Position numbers and translations under genes: made by a program. DNA of 64,000 bases from RPQJ01 sp963777725 (lineage in GTDB: Bacteria; Pseudomonadota; Gammaproteobacteria; Steroidobacterales; Steroidobacteraceae): contig CAVZRR010000026.1 of assembly GCA_963777725.1 (NCBI GenBank), positions 1-64,000 on the forward strand, written 5' to 3'. The notes beneath the pieces were generated by a model. That model was not told the origin of the DNA, did not search any database, and saw only the letters and a program-made list of their open reading frames with translations. Shown here in pieces: positions 59,645 through 64,000 of this stretch (the stretch's first letter is position 1; the number at the start of each line of letters is the position of its first letter).

Positions 59645-61059
59645 ACGACGCGCACGTTCTTGAACTGCCAGGGATCCGTCTCGTCGAGGTCTTCCTGGAA
59701 CATCCGGCTGCGCTCGACCAGCGGGTGCCACTCGGTGTACTCGCCGACCACGAGGCCGAGGTACGGGCGGCAGATCTCGAGGATGCGCTTGTAGTCCAGC
59801 TCGTCGGGCTCGACGATGCCGCTGTTCGGGTTCTCCATCGCCCAGATCAGGCCCGCCAGCGCCGACACGGTGACCTGCAGCGACGTGGCGCTGTTGTGCG
59901 GCGCAAGCTGGCGCGCTTCCTGCACCGAAAGCTGCGAGCCGTACCAGTACGCGTTCTTCTTGTGGCCGGCGAGCAGCACGCCGAGCTCGTCGACGCCCTT
60001 GACGATCTCGTCGACGATGAGCCGCTTGCGCTCCTGCATGATCCAGTTGCGTCCCGCCAGCTCGTGCACGGACAGCACGGCCGAATCGCACGGGTGGTAC
60101 GCGTAGTGCACGGTCGGCCGGTAGACGAGCTGCTCGCCCTTCTTGATCGTCAGGTAGTCGGAGATCGAGATCGATTCGCCGTGAGTGATCAGGAAACCGT
60201 GGAAATGCCCGGCCAGCGGCGTCCACGTGCGCACGCGCGTGCCGGCGCCGGGCTGGTTGAGGTAGATCGCGCTGCCGCGCCCGAAGTCGTGCTTCTTGCC
60301 GTCGCGCGGCCAGTTCTTCTCGTGCGAGCCCCAGCCGAGCTCGGCCGGCTGGCAGCCTTCGCCGACGAAACCGTCCACCGACCAGGTGTTGACGAACTCG
60401 CCCGGTTCTTTGGGGTTGGTCGGGACCTGCGAGTCGCGCTCGGCAATGTGGATGGTCTTCACGCCGAGCTTGTGCGCGAGGCGCGCCCACTCGTCGCGCG
60501 TGTTCGGGTCGCCGTGCTCGACGCCGGTGTCCGCGGCGATGTTGAGCAGCGCCTGCTTGACGAAGTGCGACACCAGGCCGGGATTCGCGCCGTGCGTGAT
60601 CACCGCCGTCGGCGCACGCGTCTTCGTCTCGCGCAGCGCCAGCGCGGACTCGCGCAGCGCGTAATTGGTGCGGCGCGCGGGTGGCACCGTGGGATCGGTG
60701 TAGCCGCCCGGCCACGGCTCGATGCAGGTGTCGAGGTAGAGCGCGCCTTTCTCCCAGCACAGCTGGATCAGCGCGATGCTCGACACGTCGACCGAGAGGT
60801 TCAGCAGGAAATCGCCACGACCCACGATCGGATCGAGCACGTTCTTGTGGTTCTCGCGGGTGAGCGGGTGCTTGATGAAACGCACACCGTACTCGGCGGC
60901 GATCTTCTCGCCCGCCTCCTCCGCCGTGACGATCGTGATCTGGTCGGGCTGGATGCCGACGTGCCGCAGGATCAGCGGCAGCACGCCCTGGCCGATGCTG
61001 CCGAAGCCGACGAAGATCAGGCGCCCGGGAAAGGGGACGTGGACCGGGTAATTGCTCAT
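59641..61059 (-). CDS. Homospermidine synthase
   Basis: Cytoplasmic NAD-dependent enzyme of 472 residues that joins two putrescine-type units into homospermidine; saccharopine dehydrogenase-like fold. NAD site FVGFGSIGQGVLPLILRHVG, LYLDTCIEPWPGG, VITHGANPGLVSHFVKQALL, WSVDGFVGEGCQPAELGWGS and the C-terminal YAYHPCDSAVLSVHEL are all typical. ATG 61059 gives the usual start SNYPVHVPFPGR; ATG 61077 is the alternative. It is 68 bases from the GST stop on the same strand. Arginine decarboxylase at 62849 supports a polyamine role. Confidence 0.92.
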   Translation of the reverse strand: MSNYPVHVPFPGRLIFVGFGSIGQGVLPLILRHVGIQPDQITIVTAEEAGEKIAAEYGVRFIKHPLTRENHKNVLDPIVGRGDFLLNLSVDVSSIALIQLCWEKGALYLDTCIEPWPGGYTDPTVPPARRTNYALRESALALRETKTRAPTAVITHGANPGLVSHFVKQALLNIAADTGVEHGDPNTRDEWARLAHKLGVKTIHIAERDSQVPTNPKEPGEFVNTWSVDGFVGEGCQPAELGWGSHEKNWPRDGKKHDFGRGSAIYLNQPGAGTRVRTWTPLAGHFHGFLITHGESISISDYLTIKKGEQLVYRPTVHYAYHPCDSAVLSVHELAGRNWIMQERKRLIVDEIVKGVDELGVLLAGHKKNAYWYGSQLSVQEARQLAPHNSATSLQVTVSALAGLIWAMENPNSGIVEPDELDYKRILEICRPYLGLVVGEYTEWHPLVERSRMFQEDLDETDPWQFKNVRVV

Positions 61060-61127
61060 GATCGCTAGTTTACCCATATTCGTCGTCAGGTCACCCCTTG
61101 CGGACGTTGCGCGGCAGCGCGCCGCCG

Positions 61128-61805
61128 TCAGCCGCGCAGCGCCCCTTCGCGCCAGTGCGGCGGCACGGTACGGTCGTAGCCGGGCAGCGCCTCGACGCGG
61201 CGAATCCAGCGCGCGATCGCGGGGTACGTCGTCTCCATGGGCAGGAAACGCGAGCGCAGTTCGCCGGCCTCGCGCTTCTCCATCGCGCGCAGCAGCAGCA
61301 TGATGCCGGGGAAGACGACCATGTCCGCGGCGGACACCTGCTCGCCGACCAGCCAGTCGGACGCGCTGAGGCGCCCCTCGATCGTGCGGGCCTCGCCGGC
61401 GACGATGTGCATCGCGCGAGTCACCTCCTCGGCGCGCTCGTCCATGTTCTCGAAGAACACGGCATAGACGATCTGCATCAGGTGGCTTTCGGCGTAGGCC
61501 TGGTACTCGCAGATCACCCGCATGATCGTGCCCGCTTCCTCGGGCGTGCGACCGAAGATCGGCGGCTCGGGATACCTGCGGTCGAGATAGAGCAGGCAGG
61601 CGAGCGACTCGAAGACGATGAACTCGCCGTCCTTCAGCACCGGCACGCGGCCGCGCGGGTTCATGCGCAACATCTGCGGCGATTTGTGCTCCTGCATCGA
61701 GAACTGCAGCAGGTGCGACTCGTAGGCCAGCCGCTTGTATTCGAGCGCCAGTTGCACCCGCCACGAATAGGGGCTTCCGCTGCCCCAGTAGAGTTCGAGC
61801 GACAT
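61128..61805 (-). CDS. Glutathione S-transferase
   Basis: Protein of 225 residues with an N-terminal thioredoxin-fold domain (LYWGSGSPYSWRVQLALEYK with a Ser-Pro-Tyr-Ser site in place of the Cys of glutaredoxins, and NPRGRVPVLKDGEFIVFES) and the helical C-terminal domain (LSASDWLVGEQVSAADMVVF). These match bacterial theta/nu-like GSTs. It would conjugate or reduce with glutathione in the cytoplasm. It is divergent from the sulfurtransferase gene (102-base gap) and upstream of homospermidine synthase on the same strand. The substrate is unknown. Confidence 0.9.
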   Translation of the reverse strand: MSLELYWGSGSPYSWRVQLALEYKRLAYESHLLQFSMQEHKSPQMLRMNPRGRVPVLKDGEFIVFESLACLLYLDRRYPEPPIFGRTPEEAGTIMRVICEYQAYAESHLMQIVYAVFFENMDERAEEVTRAMHIVAGEARTIEGRLSASDWLVGEQVSAADMVVFPGIMLLLRAMEKREAGELRSRFLPMETTYPAIARWIRRVEALPGYDRTVPPHWREGALRG

Positions 61806-61907
61806 GCAGTATCCTCTTGCCAGCTACGAATTGCGCACAGGCGCGGCCGCGCGATTGTACTGATGCGACCCGCGCCGCGGTACCTTCGCGGCCAGGAGTG
61901 TCGAACC

Positions 61908-62762
61908 ATGAGCACGCTCACGTTGATCCAGGCCGAGGCACTCGCGGAACGGCTCGGGGATCCGCGGTTGCGGATCTTCGACTGCCGCTTCGACCTCGCG
62001 CGTCCGGACTCGGGACGCGAGCGCTACCTCGACGAGCACCTGCCCGGTGCCGTGTATGCGGACCTCAACCGCGACCTGGCGGCGCCCGCGACCGCGACGT
62101 CGGGGCGTCACCCGCTGCCTTCCCCTGCGACGTTCGAGGCACGGTTGCGGGCCTGGGGCGTCAACGCCGGGTCGCTCGTCGTTGCCTACGATGACGGGAA
62201 CGGCGCCTATGCGGCCCGTTTGTGGTGGATGCTGCGCTGGCTCGGTCACGACGCGGTCCAGGTGCTCGACGGCGGCATGCGTCGCTGGCTCGCGCTGGGC
62301 CTGCCACTGGACGACGCCGTGCCCACGCCCGCCAGCGGAGATTTCGTCGCGCGGCTGCGCCCGGAGTGCACCGCGGACGCAGCGACGGTGCTGATCACGG
62401 CCGGCGACGCGACCGCGCGCGTGCTCGACGTGCGGGCGCCCGAGCGCTACCGGGGCGAAGTCGAACCGATCGACGCGGTCGCGGGGCACGTTCCCGGCGC
62501 GCGCAACCACCCGTTCACCGCGAGCCTCGACGCCCAGGGGCGCTTCCTGCCGCCCGACGAGCTGCGCCGCCAGCTGTCGGCGAGCCTCGACGGCGTGCCC
62601 GCCGACCGGACGATTGCGATGTGCGGCTCGGGCGTCACCGCCTGTCACCTGCTGCTCGCGCTCGAGCATGCCGGACTCGGTGGCGCGCGCCTCTACCCCG
62701 GCTCCTGGAGCGAGTGGTCGAGCGATCCGGCCCGCCCGGTGCGCACCGGCGAATCGGCCTGA
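61908..62762 (+). CDS. Two-domain rhodanese-type sulfurtransferase
   Basis: Protein of 284 residues with two rhodanese domains. The first (inactive) has IFDCRFDLA and VVAYDDGNGAYAARLWWML. The second (active) has VLDVRAPERYRGEVEPIDAV, GHVPGARNHPFT and the catalytic loop MCGSGVTACHLLLALEHAG. The CGSGVT loop is typical of thiosulfate or 3-mercaptopyruvate sulfurtransferases. ATG 61908 has AGGAG nine bases upstream. It may handle sulfane sulfur or cyanide. It is 86 bases upstream of speA on the same strand. Confidence 0.92.
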   Translation: MSTLTLIQAEALAERLGDPRLRIFDCRFDLARPDSGRERYLDEHLPGAVYADLNRDLAAPATATSGRHPLPSPATFEARLRAWGVNAGSLVVAYDDGNGAYAARLWWMLRWLGHDAVQVLDGGMRRWLALGLPLDDAVPTPASGDFVARLRPECTADAATVLITAGDATARVLDVRAPERYRGEVEPIDAVAGHVPGARNHPFTASLDAQGRFLPPDELRRQLSASLDGVPADRTIAMCGSGVTACHLLLALEHAGLGGARLYPGSWSEWSSDPARPVRTGESA

Positions 62763-62848
62763 GCGGCGGCCGCCGAAAGCGAACTTTTCCCGGCGGCTTC
62801 TGCTATCGTTCGCGCCACTTTTTGACCCCCGGCCTGGAGCCGACGAGA

Positions 62849-64000
62849 GTGCAGAACCCCGCACGCAAGCCCTCCGCAGGCGGCCCCTGGAAGATCGAGG
62901 ACTCGCTCGATTTGTATGGCGTGAACGCCTGGGGCAACGGCTACTTCGGCATCAACGCCGAGGGCCACGTCGTCGTGCGCCCGGACCAGACGGCCGACCA
63001 CGAGATCGACCTGCACGAGGTGATCCGCGGGCTCGAGGCACGCGACCTGACGGCACCTGTCGTGGTGCGTTTCTCGGACATCCTGCGCCATCGCCTGAAG
63101 CGGCTGCACGACGCGTTCGCGAGCGCGATCGCCGAGAACGACTATCGCAACCGCTACAGCGCGGTGTTCCCGATCAAGGTCAACCAGCAGCGCCTCGTGG
63201 TCGAGGAGGTCTACGGCTACGGGCGCGAATTCGGATTCGGGCTCGAGGTGGGCTCCAAGCCGGAACTGCTCGCGGTCATGGCGATGACCGAGGGCGAGTC
63301 CGAGCGGATGATCGTCTGCAACGGCTTCAAGGACGACAGCTACATCGAGGCCGTGATCCTCGCGACCAAGCTCGGCCGCACCATCATCCCGGTGGTCGAG
63401 AACTTCGACGAGCTCGCCCTGATCCTCAAGCACGCCCGCGCCTACGAGGTGCGGCCCCGCATCGGCGTGCGCGTCAAGCTCGCGAGCGAAGGGGCCGGCC
63501 GCTGGCGGGAGTCGTCGGGCGAGAAGTCGAAGTTCGGCCTGTTCGTGACCGAGATCCTCGAGCTGTTCCGCGTGCTGCGCGAGCAGGGAATGGAGGACTG
63601 CCTGCAGCTCGTGCACTGCCACCCGGGCAGCCAGTTGCAGGACATCCGCCGCGTCAAGGACGCCGTCAACGAGCTCGCGCACGTCTATGCGGAGCTGAAG
63701 CTGATGGGTGCGGGGCTGCGCTACATCGACGTCGGCGGCGGCCTCGGCGTCGACTACGACGGCAGTCGCACCAACTACGCCTCGTCGATGAACTACACGC
63801 TGGCGGAGTACGCGAGCGACGTCGTCTACCGGATCGCGAGCGTCTGCAACGCGCGCGGCATCGACCACCCGGTGATCGTCAGCGAGTCCGGGCGGGCGAT
63901 CGCCGCCCACCACAGCCTGCTCGTGTTCAACACGCTCGGCAGCTCTGCGCTCGACCGCTTCACGGTGAGCGAGCAGGATTCGCGGGAACTCGCCGGCGAC
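62849..64000 (+). CDS. speA: Biosynthetic arginine decarboxylase, N-terminal part (runs off the window)
   Basis: PLP enzyme making agmatine from arginine. The visible 384 residues start at GTG 62849 with GGAG nine bases upstream: WKIEDSLDLYGVNAWGNGYF, YSAVFPIKVNQQRLVVEEVY with the PLP lysine, GLEVGSKPEL, MIVCNGFKDDSYIEAVILAT, GEKSKFGLFV, HCHPGSQLQD and YIDVGGGLGVDYDGS. SpeA proteins have about 630 residues, so roughly the last 250 are outside. No stop occurs up to the window end. It fits homospermidine synthase nearby as a polyamine route. Confidence 0.95.
   Translation, partial: MQNPARKPSAGGPWKIEDSLDLYGVNAWGNGYFGINAEGHVVVRPDQTADHEIDLHEVIRGLEARDLTAPVVVRFSDILRHRLKRLHDAFASAIAENDYRNRYSAVFPIKVNQQRLVVEEVYGYGREFGFGLEVGSKPELLAVMAMTEGESERMIVCNGFKDDSYIEAVILATKLGRTIIPVVENFDELALILKHARAYEVRPRIGVRVKLASEGAGRWRESSGEKSKFGLFVTEILELFRVLREQGMEDCLQLVHCHPGSQLQDIRRVKDAVNELAHVYAELKLMGAGLRYIDVGGGLGVDYDGSRTNYASSMNYTLAEYASDVVYRIASVCNARGIDHPVIVSESGRAIAAHHSLLVFNTLGSSALDRFTVSEQDSRELAGD

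Overview
The window is one GC-rich stretch of a gammaproteobacterial chromosome. The trxA-rho-rhlB neighbourhood, cysQ with the GMP/IMP nucleotidase, the O2-independent ubiquinone genes ubiUVT, plsB, greB and biosynthetic speA all fit that class. The fatty-acid/steroid-type catabolic cluster would suit the Steroidobacter/Nevskia/Xanthomonas side of it, but that placement is inference. No tRNA, rRNA, CRISPR array or insertion sequence was seen, and no gene-free stretch exceeds about 300 bases.

Layout. 1-2363: a drug/metabolite transporter and rho, both broken by many one-base indels that look like poor sequence at a contig end. 2360-8457: housekeeping genes trxA, rhlB, yrfG, cysQ, two small conserved proteins, an MscS channel and arfB. 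8663-15359: a compact seven-gene minus-strand operon for a B-family-like heme-copper enzyme. It has a 59-residue small subunit, a CuA subunit II, subunit I, heme O synthase, SCO/SenC, a cytochrome b/ferredoxin/MvhD-like fusion and a hemerythrin. It lies behind a perfect FNR/DNR box. Subunit I lacks the active-site tyrosine of oxygen reductases, so a nitric oxide reductase is a strong alternative.

15798-31312: an acyl-CoA catabolism region. It contains an FAD oxidoreductase, a thiolase-like protein without the nucleophilic Cys, DUF35, MaoC, an acyl-CoA ligase, two acyl-CoA dehydrogenases, an APH-like kinase, a nitronate monooxygenase-like protein, FadL, NnrS, an AraC regulator and a double-HxlR regulator. 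The same palindromic operator sits at both ends of this region.

31404-41103: an anaerobic regulon. ubiD, ubiU, ubiV, ubiT, a small membrane protein, an SDR/epimerase/propeller-cytochrome group, and a three-gene operon are each preceded by an FNR-type box. The three-gene operon encodes an NnrS-like half protein, a GcvH-like lipoyl carrier and a thioredoxin fused to a second NnrS-like half. 41116-64000: plsB, SDR, hydrolase, fused 5-oxoprolinase, an orphan phage-tail-sheath-like gene, EamA transporter, M1 peptidase, L,D-transpeptidase, two TPM-domain proteins with lemA, methyltransferase, greB, a GGGGATA repeat pair, homospermidine synthase, GST, sulfurtransferase and the start of speA.

The unifying theme is low-oxygen respiration. 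A candidate NO- or O2-reducing heme-copper enzyme, an NnrS and NnrS-like halves, hemerythrin and O2-independent quinone synthesis appear tied together by six FNR/DNR-type sites. No nir, nar, nos, norB or fnr/dnr gene is in the window. Isolated one-base frameshifts in rho, ubiU, ubiV, plsB, the 5-oxoprolinase and lemA point to residual sequencing errors.
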